Shown here piece by piece: positions 23,152 through 37,700 of a DNA stretch of 64,000 nucleotides. The position numbers and the translations under genes are program-made. Source of the DNA: Haliclystus octoradiatus (taxonomy: Eukaryota; Cnidaria; Staurozoa; Stauromedusae; Haliclystidae); assembly GCA_916610825.1 (NCBI GenBank), contig OU744452.1, positions 19,683,830 to 19,747,829 on the forward strand, in the 5' to 3' direction. The first letter of the stretch is position 1. Each line of letters starts with the position of its first letter. Below the pieces are notes generated by a model that was given only the letters and a program-made list of their open reading frames with translations, was not told the origin of the DNA and searched no databases.

Positions 23152-26100
23152 CCGCTCTGTCAAATGAAGACATAGAGCCCTATATTATCTGCTATTAGAT
23201 AAACATAAATTTTATTAAAAAGATGATTATTTTTTTTATGAACACACATTATCAAGTGAATCACTTTCGATTGCTCTTTTGAAGGAAAAGATGTCTTATA
23301 TATCGATGATGCTTGATGTATACAATTTTGTATAGTTGTTATTGGTAGTTTGATAAACAAAACTTTTTTTGATTGTAGCTTATATCAAGAGAATATTGTT
23401 TATAATTAATATTACATTAACATATGGCTGTAATATATAAATTCATGGTCGTAAATGCCAATATAAATTAGTAGCAGTGTCATTGATAATTTGCTCTTGG
23501 TTAGTTAAAGATAGTTGAAGTCGACCTATCTATTCCGATGATGCCGTATATTACATATACACGCATGACTTTTGATCCTGCCGAATAATTCTATTGTAAT
23601 GAGGGCACCGGATAATAAAATATGTTGAATATGGGATATGTCGTTCACGTTGCCTTTTCATTTAATCTGACGCGGTTCTATTAAATCCTCCCCGGTACCA
23701 TTATTATTCAAAGAACTATTTCTCACGATATAGCCAATGAGGTATCGGGTAATCAACGTGGGGCAGATATAACTATTTTTGTTTACCACAAAATATATAT
23801 TTCCTGACTGGTTGTTTGCAAAGTTATGCATAGTTTTTAGGCTTTTAACATCGTTTAAATTCACCAAAGTTGAATTGTAAAGGAATTGTATAGATTATAG
23901 ATATAACCGGTACGAGAGTGCAGAATGCGTTAATTCGCAAAAGATGTTATAGCAGTGTATTCTGTGAATTTTCAGGAGAAAATGCTGAATATATAATGTG
24001 CTACCAAAAATTGAGTTTTCCATGGCATGAGATGAATGGAGAATATTACTTAATTATACTACTAATTCGATCGTCGGTATATCCAGGTAGTCTGTCTTCT
24101 ATTGGCAGACTAGACTGGGAAGTATATGCGGACGAAATTAATATAATACCACGACGTAATGTATATGTAACGATGGGTGGATTTAAGATATAGTATGATA
24201 AATCGTTACTGTTAAAACGTACACTTATAGGCCACATGTAATAAGCATGAGGGTAATGTCGAATCGTTTAACGGTAGTAATCCGGGTAGTAATCCGATGA
24301 CTGAAATCTGCGGGGAGGGTGAAATATTCGGATTTATGAAAGAGAGGCTTACGAGTAGTAAAGAGGCTGAGCTCTCATACGCTACATTACAATTTAAGCC
24401 CCGTCTGTTTCCATCAATATTTTGTTTTGCTGGTTCCATAAGCTACAAACAACTTCTTTTGTGTTTTGATTTTCAAAACATTAGAATCAATAGAATAAAG
24501 GCCATCACATACTATATGTGTACATACATCATATACTCGCTATATATCATATATGTTATAATTATTATAATGTATACTATCCTAGTATACTCAATTTTTT
24601 ACATATATATACAGCTACGTGACATATTTTTTGTTCTAATTTAAAATTTGAATAATTTTGTTGCACGATTAGAAAATTATAAATTTATAATGTATTACTG
24701 ATGATAATGAAAAATAATTAAAATCGACCTTCACAAATAGGTTCTATCTATCCAAATATTGTCTCGTGTATCATTAGCAGAAGAAAAGTATTATATATTG
24801 TAATTTACATATCTATAATACATGTAATTTTAAGAGAGTACGCGGTAAATACTTCAGGAGCCAGGCGGAAGCCGAAGGTATTCCCCGTATATATTTTTCA
24901 TGAATTAACAATGAAACATCAACACTAGAAGCAGCAACATTTTGCTTTTATTAATCTCAAGAAAAACGGCTGTGGAATTTTTAAGAGCAATAAATATTGC
25001 CTAACTATAAAGTCCGTATTAACTGCTTTGATATAAATCTATAAAATCTGTATTTTTGAAATACGGTCATACAGAGAGTGCAAAGTCTATGGAAGGACTC
25101 AATATATGAGCAGCCGGACGATTAATTATTATCTCGTAGGAAATCTTAATCTTTTTTTCTTCTAATCATGCTGAAAATGTCTTTTATAAAAACCATCATG
25201 ATAAATGAGGTAAAATTTCCAAAGTTTAATTCTATTTGATTGTCTAACGGTATTTGTTAAGTAAAGTCATTAACAGCGCGTGTCATGTGCCTTATCTTCC
25301 ATTATTTGTTGTTAATAGGTATTCTTAGCTAATGAGTTAACAATCGTTTGTATCCAAAGTTTTATTGTTCTATAAACTAAAAGGTTTTATCCGTTAAAAC
25401 CGCCCATATTTCGACAAACATTGAATCGGCACACGCGAAGTGTCAGTCTTTAAACGGCAATTAATCAAATCAAATCAAATTGAAGCCACGTGGATAACAA
25501 TGAAACTGAGGTTTTCGGCTCCGTTGCTCAACTAACAGGTAGCACGCGTCAAAATTCATTCTAAGGTTAAAGACCCATGCTCTGTTCTATTGTTGTAACT
25601 GCTCAATATATACGAAGAAAGAATACGGCTTCATGTCTATACGGGTGGATATATTTAACAAATAAAATGATAAAAAACGCGTCCAATCAGACCTGTAGTT
25701 CTTTGTTTATAACAGTATAGTTCACTATCTAAAGTGTTGGAAGCAAAACACGATGAGTATGATTGGTTGGGAGAAATCAGTGCGCTAAGCAACGGCCTTA
25801 GTAACAGGTGCCAGCTGATACCTTAATCAGCGGGACAATCGCTAAAAGTCTAGGTATCTCTATACGGTCATGATAATGGCTATTATTAGAATATATCTAG
25901 TCGGGGTTATAAATAAACATCTCGATATATTTGATATATTTTAACATTTACTTGAATCATATAATTATTGAACTTGCCATTTATTTTCATCGAGAATGTA
26001 CCGTAGTTTTGCGTATGCTCTTTGCAAACTTTTTGAATCAAAATCATGTAATTGAATTTAGTGAGCTGTGTCCGGACCCCCTGAAGTGACCTGTCTGGAT

Positions 26101-26982
26101 TTCATATCTAAACGCATTGACTTGTTGCGGCCCAATGGCCATGTCAGTGGCTATAACGGGTGCCCAAGATGAGAGAAATTCAAAAACCAATTAAATATTA
26201 ACTTAGCGAGGGAAGCCTCATTCCAATGTTTACAGGAGTATGAAACCCTTGTACTGCATTGTAAGCATAGTAAAACGAGGCAAGAAATGAATTATAGTAA
26301 GAACTGTAGATAATGAAATTGCGCTCTAAAATTCAACTATATTTAGACCTCAAGTATTATGCTCAGATTTTAATGTTGATATATCAAAGAAGATTTTTCC
26401 AGAACATTTTCTATATCCACTCATTATCAGCAACCTGTATTGTCCATCCGATTCGATTCATCAAGAAAAAGCGTGCTACACCATGGCAAATTGACCAATC
26501 AACAACGAGCTAACAGGTCTCTCATGCATAAGTTTGACTTGACCTTGTCGATAAGCAATTCATACGTTGCTATGAGTTACAACATTTTTCAAGACATTTT
26601 TTTCATGAAAAATACTTAAAATAATAAAATCAAATACAATCTTTCATTGGAAATCAATCTGCTGTAAATATAACTATATATATTTTTCAAATGTGTAATT
26701 ATTATAGTAGTTATTGACCATCTTTTGGATTCTTTTGTGTGTCGATATTCGTCCTGCATGAGTATGCTAATCCCACCTGTTCGTCTATTGTTCTAATCCA
26801 ACTACTTTAGTACGCAGTTCAATCTTTGTATAGCTACATCTTGAATGTATTCACTACTGCATGATCATTTCTTAAGCCACTGTCTTCACAGACGGACCTC
26901 AACAGTATTCTCTTTAGCTATTGGATAAAGATATATATATCATTATCGGTATATTAAATTTAATCATCTCTATACTATATCA

Positions 26983-26994
26983 TTATACTTTTAG
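26983..26994 (+). other. Acceptor-like site just upstream of the zinc-finger start codon
   Basis: TTATACTTTTAG ends 14 bases before the ATG at 27009. It could be the 3' end of a 5'UTR intron or a trans-splice acceptor. The pattern recurs at the other host genes. Confidence 0.35.
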
Positions 26995-27008
26995 AAATTA
27001 CAATTATC

Positions 27009-30000
27009 ATGCCTCGTTCTTTTTTAATACGAAAGCAAGATGAATCGTCAGCCACTAGAAACAAATTAAAAGGTGAGAACATTATTTTTTGTTGCTATTT
27101 GTATGTATTTCTTATTGTTAATTATGTAGTTTATATATGTGATGATGCATTTTAATTATAATTAATGCATTTTAAGTTAAGTGTGAGTGTAATATTTTTA
27201 ATTTGCAGCGCTGATTTGTATATTAAATGTGCGATATTATATATACCCTAATATGAACGCTTGCTCTTTTTTTGGAAAAACGTGATTTGATTAAATCAGT
27301 GCATCTCAAATAGAACTTCGTTGCCAGACATTATATATTCTATGTTATAATCTACAAAATAGAATTATCTTAATTACACAATTATATATAGAATTTTTTA
27401 AAGCTATCCAAAAATCAAAGTGATGTCTGCAAAAAATTGAAAGTTCTTATTGCAACAAATGCCTAACTCTCGAGTTTATCAAATACTCATCAATAGCATA
27501 CAGACTATTTTCATTACTATTAAATATATTTGATGATATTGCTGGCCTTTCTATTCCGTCTATTGACTTTCGAATGATGTTTCAAGTAAAAGTCTACACT
27601 AATAACAAGATTAATAAGTTCTGTAAAACGCAAAACGGCTATTGTTCTTTTGTTTATCAATCGTTTTATCCATTTAAAACTAGATGATACTGTGGAGATG
27701 ATATATCTACACCTGTTATTTATGCAGAACAATAGCCTAACTCACTTTGACAAAACATTGAGCCATTGATAAAATACTTAGATTTATATGCCTAACGGCT
27801 AACAGCTAATAGGCATAATAACTGTTCATCTATTGCTCATAAATAACAAATGCACGCAAAGACATTGTACGGGATAGAATGACTCAAAGTTTTAAAACAG
27901 TACTATATTATATATATATTTGCAATATTTTTAGGTGTAATATACATAATTATCAATCGTGCGGATCGGCATATATAATCGTTGTAAGACATCTATAGCA
28001 TCTTTGGCTTAAGATTTAATTTTAATCCAGACCCCAGATCAAGTAAATCGGATTGTAAAAAATGCCGATGGACAAGATTATTTCATTATGTTTAAACGGG
28101 TTGATAAACGATATTCATGAAAAGTACGACTTTAAAAATAAAAATAGGTTTTCAAAGAATGATCTAATATGTCGTTTGGGTATATTTTATCAAAGTTGTG
28201 TAAAAGCTTTATCGATGCTGACTGTGCTACATAAAAGGCCTTCAGATAGATGTATCATATATAGAAAAATAGCCAGGTGTTGCTTTTGTGTAAATGTTGA
28301 CGCGGTCTTGTAAAGAATACGTCAAAATAAAACGTTGATGATTATTGACAATCAATCTCTCAATATACTTTTCACAGTCAATACTACAGCCAAACTAATA
28401 GATTTTTATCGTTTAACACCTTGTATGCTTTTGTCCCGCTTTTGTTCCCTATAAAGCAACTAGTAGATAGATAGCGATTGTCTCCTTGATAGACCGACAG
28501 AACAGATCGAAAGATGGTAACTTAAAATCACAGTCGAAATTAGGAGTTTTCTGTGTATCCAAGCAGCTTTTTGAGTCCTTTATATATAGACTGTGTTAAC
28601 AAGGTCTCTGACATTGCATAGCCACGGACTTTAATTGAATAGAATAAATGATAGTAATCAAAACTTGTTAATAAAGTTTAAATAAGCTTATTCTTGCTGC
28701 ATTCTTTTTCTATGTTGACACAATTTTTTTGACCCGATAGTGACAATTATATATATACTTTGTTATTTCGAACGTTGGATTCCATTCCATAATTAAAGGG
28801 CTGAAAATGTGGAATATTTCTGTCTATTTCTTTTAAATCTCAAAATGCATAAAGCATCTGCAGGCTTTTTTTAAGTGGAACTTGTAATTCTGATTATTTG
28901 CCTGTCAATTGTATACTATTTTACTTTTGACAACAAATATAGCATTCTATATGACGTTGATTGAAACTCTATGTTTAACTTTATTTTTATCAAGGTATGT
29001 TTGGCTTTACAAATGCAAATATCAATCACACAAGACCAAATTATTACCAATCAGGTGTGTCATCGCTATTATCTGCCGTATCAGTTCTTGATAGAACACA
29101 AAAATCTTTATCAAATGATGACGTCATCGTGTCCAATCCGGATTTAACCATCAAAAAACAACTCTATAATGAATTTTTTGTTTTGGATGATCCAAAAGTA
29201 TGGCAAAAATATGTCGAAAGACAACACGAAGATAAACAAAATCCTGAAGAAACCAATAACAACAATGGTACATCTCGTAATCAACCTCAACGATTTTTAC
29301 CAAAGTTGGATGGCTCGTTCGGCTTAAATCTCATTCGTAAACAATTTAAAGGGAAATCAGAAAAACTTTCAACAAAGAATCGATCACAACAGCGTAATAA
29401 AAATGTTGATATTAACATGGGTGGGGTTGGGAGTGATGGGGAACAAGACAAAACACCATCAGCAACATCTGCTGGAGAATTATCCCCTAAATCAAATGAA
29501 GATCAAGATAAATTTTATCAATGTAAATATTGTAATAAATCATTTACTAGGTCGTGGAATTATCAACGTCATGTGTTAATTCATACTGGTCGTAAACCAC
29601 ATAAATGTGATAAATGTCCAAAGGCATTTGTCTTAGCTGCACATTTAAAAATTCATAATCGAATTCATACAGGAGAAAAGCCATATAAATGTAATATTTG
29701 TGGACGTGGATTTGCTCAATTAACAAATTTACAGCGTCATGTATTAACTCATACTGGTGAAAAACCACACAAATGTACATATTGTGGCAAAGGCTTTGTT
29801 AGCTCCAGTGATTTAAGACGTCATGTTCGTATACACACTGGTGAAAAACCGTATCAATGTAAAGTTTGTTCCAAAGCATTTACAACATCAGGAAATCTAC
29901 AATCGCATGTATTAACACATACAGGTGAAAAACCATACCAATGTACAATTTGTAATTGGAAATTTATCTCGTCCAGTAATTTACGTACTCATATAAGAAC

Positions 30001-30109
30001 ACACCATTATGGTAATGGTAGCGATAAAGAAGACATTACTATGAAATCAGATGAAGATTCAGCAATTAGTCTTAATGTTCTTAAAATTGAATCACCTTTA
30101 ATGGCTTAA
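27009..30109 (+). CDS. SNAG-domain C2H2 zinc-finger transcription repressor
   Basis: Two coding exons, 27009-27072 and 28995-30109, joined in phase (G|GT) across a 1.9-kb intron with GT donor and AG acceptor; 392 residues. Exon 1 encodes MPRSFLIRKQD, a SNAG motif almost identical to that of Snail and Gfi1 proteins (MPRSFLV), which recruits LSD1/CoREST or HDAC repressors. Residues 23-195 are polar and low in complexity (a Q/N/S-rich linker). About residues 196-357 form six C2H2 fingers with mostly TGEKP linkers (first finger YQCKYCNKSFTRSWNYQRH). The tail is acidic and contains LKIE, a sumoylation-type motif. It should be a nuclear DNA-binding repressor. The fingers do not clearly match Snail, Scratch, Gfi1, Ovo or Fezf, so I give no symbol. 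The first exon is too short to stand out without the SNAG motif. Confidence 0.88.
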
Positions 30110-31714
30110 TTGTTATAATAGATGTATAATTATAGTGTATAATGAATGATAATACCTATATTTATTTACATTATTGTATGTACAGACTACAGAGATAGAG
30201 AGTATTTAAATTATTGGAAGGGGTATCAATTTTATTAGGAATATATATTTAAATTATTTTACAATTGCAAAAGAAAATTCTTTCTATTATAAAACAATTG
30301 TGATTATTTGCTTCCTTCTATAAACACAAAATACCAAGCACGTGTCTGCAGACCAGCCATAATCAAATATCATCAAAATCTTATTTCAAAACTGAAGACA
30401 ACTCTATAAAAAAGTTCACGCGGACCTTAATTGTGATCAGTCCTTGAGTCTTAGATTTTCAGCCGCACGGTACCTTTGTGTTACGACCTTCACTGTCCTA
30501 TTGTAATTAAAGACTTCTTCATGGAAATCAACCACAAGTATTCTACAAGAAATTTATAAATTCCTCCCGTGAACATTCCTTGGCCAATACAGCATGCTGT
30601 TGAAAACGATCATATTGCTATAGCTTTCATGGTGCACATTAACTAAATAAATACGGCAACATTTGATTCACCTTTATGTTTAACTCATGGTTTAAGTTGA
30701 CAAGAAAGCACGATAAATCAATGCCCATTAAAATCCAATTTTAATATGAAAGATAGCGACAAAATTCACGATTAAATTTCAATTTACACTTAATCGTGAT
30801 TTTTTGTCGCTATCTTCCATACTAAAATGCTTTTCGAAGAAACTTTTAATTAAAACCCAACCATGCTAAATATTAATAATGTTGGCAACGATGACGGGGT
30901 GACATTGAACCGCAACAACCAGCGTACATCAAAAGTAGAAAGCCCAGCTCCAATCCTAGATTCTAGGAGACTAGAGAAAATCCAGAAGAAAATTGATATT
31001 TTTATGATTCATAGGTCAAACTTCAACATCAAAATTCAGAAGGAAAGTTGAAATGCCTTTAGGATTCTATAAGGCTTAACCTTTGTCTAACCCAGGTAGC
31101 AACTGCGAATTAATGTAATAAAATTAATAAACTAGTCCCAAAGTACTTATGAGCGAGATATGTAATTGAATTAATTATTTCTGGCCGCTAATTAAATGTA
31201 TTAAGGTTGTTTATACCTCTAGCAATACATTTTATATACTATATCTAAATATTATCAACCTCTATATGTTGGGTCGCCTTGTTTCTTCATTTCTGTTCAG
31301 GGAAAGTGTACAATATTCTAGGACAACTCTAACTCTGCTGAACCCTACATTGTCTACGACAATTGATCACGCAGGATCTCTTACAAGTGCAGTGATTTAA
31401 TTTCTGACGTGTTTTTTCAAGTTTACACAACAGCATTACATATAATGAAAAGTAAGAACTATATTACACACCGATTTGATCAATTATAAACATCTAAAAT
31501 GCTACATTGATGTTTTAGATTTGCCTCACTGTCAGGGTGCCACGTAAGAAATTCAACAATCAAATGTTCACTTTCAAAAGAGGCATAGACAATAGGACGG
31601 AATTTTGTTGAATTTCTGAAGTTTCTTCTCTTGTGAACTGTGGTTTTAATGCTTCAACTGTCAGTTGCCTGGTCTTCTTACTGGCTTTTTACCAGGTAAA
31701 GTTTCAGCAATACC
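30110..31714. other. Intergenic between the zinc-finger gene and MOGS
   Basis: Holds the 3'UTR of the zinc-finger gene and the MOGS promoter. It also contains one hairpin MITE (30739-30827) and a short open stretch at 30863-31051 without recognisable features. I see no further gene. Confidence 0.5.
30739..30827. mobile_element. Short hairpin MITE, GATAGCGACAAAA family
   Basis: An 89-bp inverted repeat: TTTTAATATGAAAGATAGCG with about 17 more bases, and the reverse complement at the other end (CGCTATCTTCCATACTAAAA), with a few mismatches. It shares its core motif with the larger foldback at 6995-7170. Confidence 0.7.
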
Positions 31715-34700
31715 ATGGCAAAAGGCGGTGCAAAAGTCGTAGCTGCAAAAAGTCATGGTCATTCGAAAATTAATAAGAAAATCAAGCAGGGAAGTAGTTC
31801 AGATGCAGTTCGCTACGGTATTGCTATTTTGGTTGCTGTCATAGCGATTGTCATCAGTTTTCAATGGTGGAAATATAGCAACTTGATTAGAATTAAAACT
31901 CCTTTCCGTGGTCCGAAGATGGTAGAATCGTTGAATGAAATTTCATCTGACCCAGAAAGGTTTTGGGGAAGTTACAGGTAAAATTAAATCTGTGGTAAAA
32001 TGTCCGCAGTGACGTGACGGTGAGGCAATTGGTGTAGACTGTGTCATGCTGGACTGTACCTGTGACGTGATCTGAAGAGTATGGAAATTCCGCCCCCGAG
32101 ATTCTGATCAATTACGATCAAATATTGTCAAACATCAACAGAACAAAATATGCTGCCCTTTCAGACTCAGAGATCTCAGGAGTGCCATACTCTGCAGACC
32201 GGCATGTGACGCTTTAGGGCAATTCCATTAAGCGGGTCACCCACTTGCAAGGCGGATAATTGTTTCTTTCAGGGCTTTGAAATTATTTTAACATTTGGCT
32301 TCATTTTTGTTACCAGTTGTTTAGATTGATAAAAGGAACATTATTATTCGAAATAATTCAACAGATATGATAAACTTAGTACATTAGAGTGAGTTGAAGA
32401 GCCGTAAACCATTTACTGCACTCCGCCATGTTTCCCAATCAGACACGAAAGACATAAAATTTCTGTGAATTCTTAGCAAAAATTAATGAAATTTCCCTGC
32501 CACAATATTAACTGCGTGATATTGGTGTTTAACAAAAAATGTTGAAGCTCATGTAATATGCTGCTTTGCAGATGTAAATGGATCATATGGTAACTTTGTT
32601 GATTTTGCCAAGCTGCATAAAGGAATTTAATAAATTCGACTTTGTAGCCTACATAAGCTATTATGTCTAAAAAAAGCTTTAATTGAATTGCGATGTTCCT
32701 TACAGTATTATTCCATTCAACCCAATTAGAAGTAGAACATTAAAACATAAAGGCTAGTTTACTGGAAATTTCATTAAAATATAAAGAATTAACAACTACC
32801 AATGACACAGAAATTCTTACAGTAACTGAAATATATGAAAGAGCTTTTGAATTTTGCCGCTGTTTCTTCTCTCCGATATCTCATTTTCTGAAAAACTACC
32901 AGTTGTAAAATTTGTCTAAGATATATTTATAAAGACAATTTTCTGTGAAACTTATTTGCGTTAATTATCCAATCAACAGAGGTACCTATTGTCAACAAAT
33001 GAAACTTAATATATTGTTTAATTCATTCTAGATCTCATTTATACTTTGGAATGCGTACACGTTCGCCTGATTCTCTTCTCTTTGGCATCATGTGGTTTCC
33101 TCAATTCACTCGTGATGGACAATTCCGTATGAGGTCAGTATTCTGCATTCATATCTACTGCCTGGGTAATCATAGTCTGCGTCGCCGACCATATTCATTC
33201 TCAAAATAATAGGGTGTATATGTAATGTGCTCTGTGTTGCTCTGCCCCCATGTGCCTGGGTTGTAAATAATCTACTGTATCCATTCATGCAAGGTTTTGT
33301 ACCTTTTTTGCAAATAAGAGGGATGTGCGAGTAGGGGAGACCAGGGTCACATTCAACGCGGGTGACTTTGGACAGAACGGTTTTAGTTTAAATAAAAATA
33401 CAATCTCGCAGTATGTTATATACAAAGGTAAAACATACCTATTGCCAAAATTTTAAATAATATCATCAAGTAATAAAAAAGTTATGGTTTGAAACTTTGT
33501 ACCGCTTATTTGTGAATTTTCTGTTCTTGAAGAAAAAGTTCGCCGAAGAAAATCCATGTAAGCAACATATTGATATTTGGTACCATTTTGAAGCCAGTGA
33601 CGTTGTGTGCCTCATACTGAAGTTTCATCCACGTGCGCTTTGAAAATTCAACTGCAGAAATGATATTCTTCTATGCTTATAAATGGGATGACTACGGTCC
33701 GAGCATCATAACATAGCAAAGCGATGAAGAAGTAAAATATCAAGCTGTGAAACATGGGTAAATCCGAAATTAAGTGGATGTCACATCTCTCATTCCATTC
33801 AAGTTTGACACGCTCCAGCTGTGATGTTGTGTAAACATTACAGAGCACGCGTGATCTGTTGGCTTAGAATATGCGGAAATAATATGGTCTAGTTAAATAG
33901 AATATCAAATTGTGGATAAAAATCAAGTATGAAATGCATTTAATTACAGATATGTTTCAATTTATATATGTCAAAGAGTTTGGTTTACTCTTTTTGATTT
34001 ACGAGCATGTTTTGTTTTCGTTTGGGGCCGCTGAGTTATCATTTGAATCTGCGGCTTTCGATGACTATGTCGACGCGCTGAACAAATTATAAATATTAGC
34101 ATGGTTTGTAATTTATGAATAATTTCATCGATTTCTCTGAGTAGATGAATGATAAAGCTTTCGATTGATGTCAATAAACATTTTTGTTTTTGTGCATTGC
34201 TGAGAGTTTAAATTCACTGTCCAGAGTCACCCAGTCTGGCTGAAGTCACCCCGCTCAACTAAGGTAGAATATTGATTAAATAGCCTACTTGGCACTCGGA
34301 TATATTTCATTTTCCAACAATCTACTCTTTTAAACATGGCACATTAGCTATTAAATGATATACGATATATTTCTTTTGAGCGAATAATAAAATAATTACA
34401 AGTAAGAAACCAAAAAGCGTCCGATGTGTACCCGGTCTCCCCTATAATAGTAAATAATCATACCACTGTTCAAACAGACCACCACTTGAAACACAAAATT
34501 ATTGAAGTGAAACAGCATTAAGTGTGAACTTTTGATCTAGAGATCTCTGGATATAGGTTGACATAAAATGTGCATGACCTGTTATTAAAATTTGAGCAAT
34601 TTCACGTTTATGAACCCACAGGAAGATGTTCATGAGCTGTTCATGAACTCAAATGTTTTACAAAAGAATTTTGTTCTTCTCTAGTTCAATTCTAATGATG

Positions 34701-37700
34701 TATAAATTACAGTCAAACCTTTTAATAACAGCCACCTATATATATATTATAGCAAGCATCTACTTGATGTTGCCATACTGAAACAATGACTGAATTTAGT
34801 CAACCAGGATGTGTAATTGTGTACAGACCTCCTGTCGATAGCGGTCAATTTATTTTCATATTGGCTGTTAAATTAAGGCTTCAATTGTCTGGAATCCTAC
34901 CACATTGCAACATGTTTCTTTCTTTACTGGACAAATAGCAGATCAGATTGAATTTGTATTTTGCAAACAATTCAAATTTCCTCTATATTTTTTAGGTATG
35001 GATGTGATCAAGGAGACAAACTTGCCAAATACGGATGGCTAAAACATGATGGTCGACTGTTTGGTACTCAAGAAATAGTTGATGATGATTATGTGCTGAT
35101 GACAGATTTTGTAAAACGTCCTTTTGGTGATCATGGTGGAGATTGGACAGCAAGATTAACAGGAAAACGGAGGCCTGGAGAGGTAGACACCTAGACAATC
35201 TATTTAATGTGTTTTATTGACAAGGGCTTGATAAATTAGAGTCTAGCAAACAGCATGATATCACTGTCTCACACAATGATTTCAGTTTTACGGGAGGCAC
35301 AATATTCAGAGCCATCTATTTATAAAAGTCCGGACACGCAACATTTGGGGCTCGAAAATCGCCATTTCGATTCTATATCAAAACAAGGTTTTTCTTTCAA
35401 ACTAAAAGTTTTTTGAATACATGATATTATATTTGCGCGCTTTGTTTAAATGTTGCAAGCCTTAGGTTGACAGAACAAAACAAAAATGGCATCCATAAAA
35501 TCACATAAGAGAGTGTCCTAACTCTTGTAAATAAATGGCTCTGACAACATCAGATTGCAAACCTTCAGGGGCTGAATTAATTAACTCAATTGGGGCTGCA
35601 TGACTCTAAAAAAATACTGAATCACCAAAACTTCTGAAGTTTAAGTAACGTTAAAGCATTATGACATTAATTTCAAAACATACAAAGTTTAAAATACAAA
35701 AATATTAATTTTGTATAAGAAAATAATCTTGATCAGTGAAAACCTTCTAAATTTATAATAATAATAATGATAATAATAATAATTTATGCTGGCTTTCTGT
35801 GAACAACGGTTCCAGGATCAGTTCATGGACTCACATCTGAACATTTCATCAATGAATAATGTCGATAGAATGAAAATCCATTAATACGTAAGGGCAAACT
35901 GTTCATGAATTTTTCATAAAGAAAGTATTTGATGCTAATGAATTATCTTAATTACCATGAATCTTGAATATATTGGATCGCTACTGAAGACCCAACTGAA
36001 AACGTACTGGAATTGTATTGGATACTGACGACATACTGAAATTCGCTAGAAATTTAATCTTGGTTTCTTCTCATTCCACTGAAAAACTACTGAAAAGCAC
36101 CTTTAAATTCAGAAGTTAGGCTACATAATTGTGTCCAGCTCAGTTCAGTCAAACCTGTTAGGTCACCTCTATAGAGCGACCACCTACCTATAGTTTTCAT
36201 TCTTGCAATGTCTAAAATTGTATTTCTACTGAATTGACCCTGTATCTAAAGACCACCTGTATAACTAGTCAATTTATTTAACTCTCATAGCTGGCTGTTA
36301 TATGCAGCTATTAGGCTACTGTACATCCTATTCAGTAATATTGAAGTTTTTCAATATTTATAGCGCAGTCATACTCGGTTAACATCCACGTTTTAATCGT
36401 CCACCTTGCATAATATCCCTACATAAAATGAATTTCTATTTTCTATTCTCCATATCAACTATTATTATTTTCCTACCTCGTTTAATTTCCCACCTTGGTC
36501 AATGTTCCACATTCCATTCGTACGCCTACTATTAGGGGGGATAGCAAGCTCGTTAGACTGTATATAAACGTCATACAACCAAACTTAAGTTCATGTCTGT
36601 TTGTTTTGTTTTGCAGAAACACGATCAATTTATTTCGATAATCTTGGCAACAGCTCTATCTGGTAATGGTTTCATTGAACCCATCATGGAAAAAGATAAT
36701 TTGGTTGGCGTTAAAGGCAATACCGTTGAGCTAGGTAGTTTTACTATGCGATTTAATGTCCGTTCTGGTAAAGTAATGTTAAAGACATACTTGACGAAAC
36801 ATGAAGATAATGTTTACAAGGCAAGGGATAGTGCAATGAAACATTTAAGATATCGTTCTATTAAATCTAACCGTGAGAAAGATATGCAATTGTTGGGTCT
36901 AGAAGGACAGATTAATAATGATAATAATAAGGCTGCTAATGTCATGTTGTCGCATATTGCATTTGAGTTTCCTTTTGTCGTTGAAATTTCTTTTGAATCT
37001 GACAGTGGTACATCCCAGCGAAAGGAAAGTTTGAGTGGAAAAGTTTTCACAACAGAATTAAATGATCATACTGAAAGATTTGATCAGAGGTTTAATGATT
37101 TAATGAATCTTGATAAAAAATCTGTGAGTAAGAAAGAAATTGTTGTTGCTAAGGCTGCACTAAGTAATTTAATTGGTGGAATTGGTTATTTTCATGGTGA
37201 GTCTATCGTTACATCAGTTGATCATAAAGAACCAACATTATATTGGCCTGCTTCATTGTATACTGCTGTTCCTTCGAGATCATTTTTTCCTCGTGGTTTT
37301 TTATGGGATGAAGGATTTCATCAATTGATTGTTGCTCGTTGGGATAAAACTATCGCAATGGATGTTTTATCTCATTGGCTTGATTTAATTAATGTTGATG
37401 GTTGGATACCAAGAGAACAGATTCTTGGTTACGAAGCAATGCAACGAGTACCTGCTGAATTTGTGGTACAACATAGTGAAAATGCTAACCCGCCAACATT
37501 ATTTCTAACAATCGATTCTATCATGTCAAATGAATTCAAAACAAATGGAGTACTTAGTAACGAAACAATTAACTTTCTTAAAAAAGCATATCCACGATTA
37601 AGTACTTGGTATCAATGGTATAATATAACACAAAAAGGATCGTTACCTTTTAGTTATCGATGGAAAGGAAGAGATGACAAAGCAGATAGAGAATTAAATC

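Larger units (their letters stand above)
20543..27008. other. Gene-poor intergenic region upstream of the zinc-finger gene
   Basis: Nothing here looks like a conserved protein. Short open stretches (for example 20606-20899 and 24297-24644) have AT-driven composition and no recognisable motif. Two foldback MITEs (22783-23002, 23013-23151) are listed separately. The last few hundred bases probably contain the promoter of the SNAG zinc-finger gene, but I can point to no specific site. Confidence 0.5.

Noticed and set aside
24212-24644. Opposing open frames around 24.2-24.6 kb
   Set aside because: No domain, no splice context, low-complexity isoleucine/tyrosine-rich tail typical of AT-rich chance frames.
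28062-28313. 83-codon open frame inside the zinc-finger gene intron
   Set aside because: No recognisable motif and AT-driven composition; it lies between a good donor and a good acceptor that join in phase without it.
36593-36616. In-frame ATG upstream of the last MOGS exon as an alternative start
   Set aside because: A TTTTGTTTTGCAG acceptor lies right after it and joins in phase to exon 3; the conserved N-terminal domain lies in exons 1-3.
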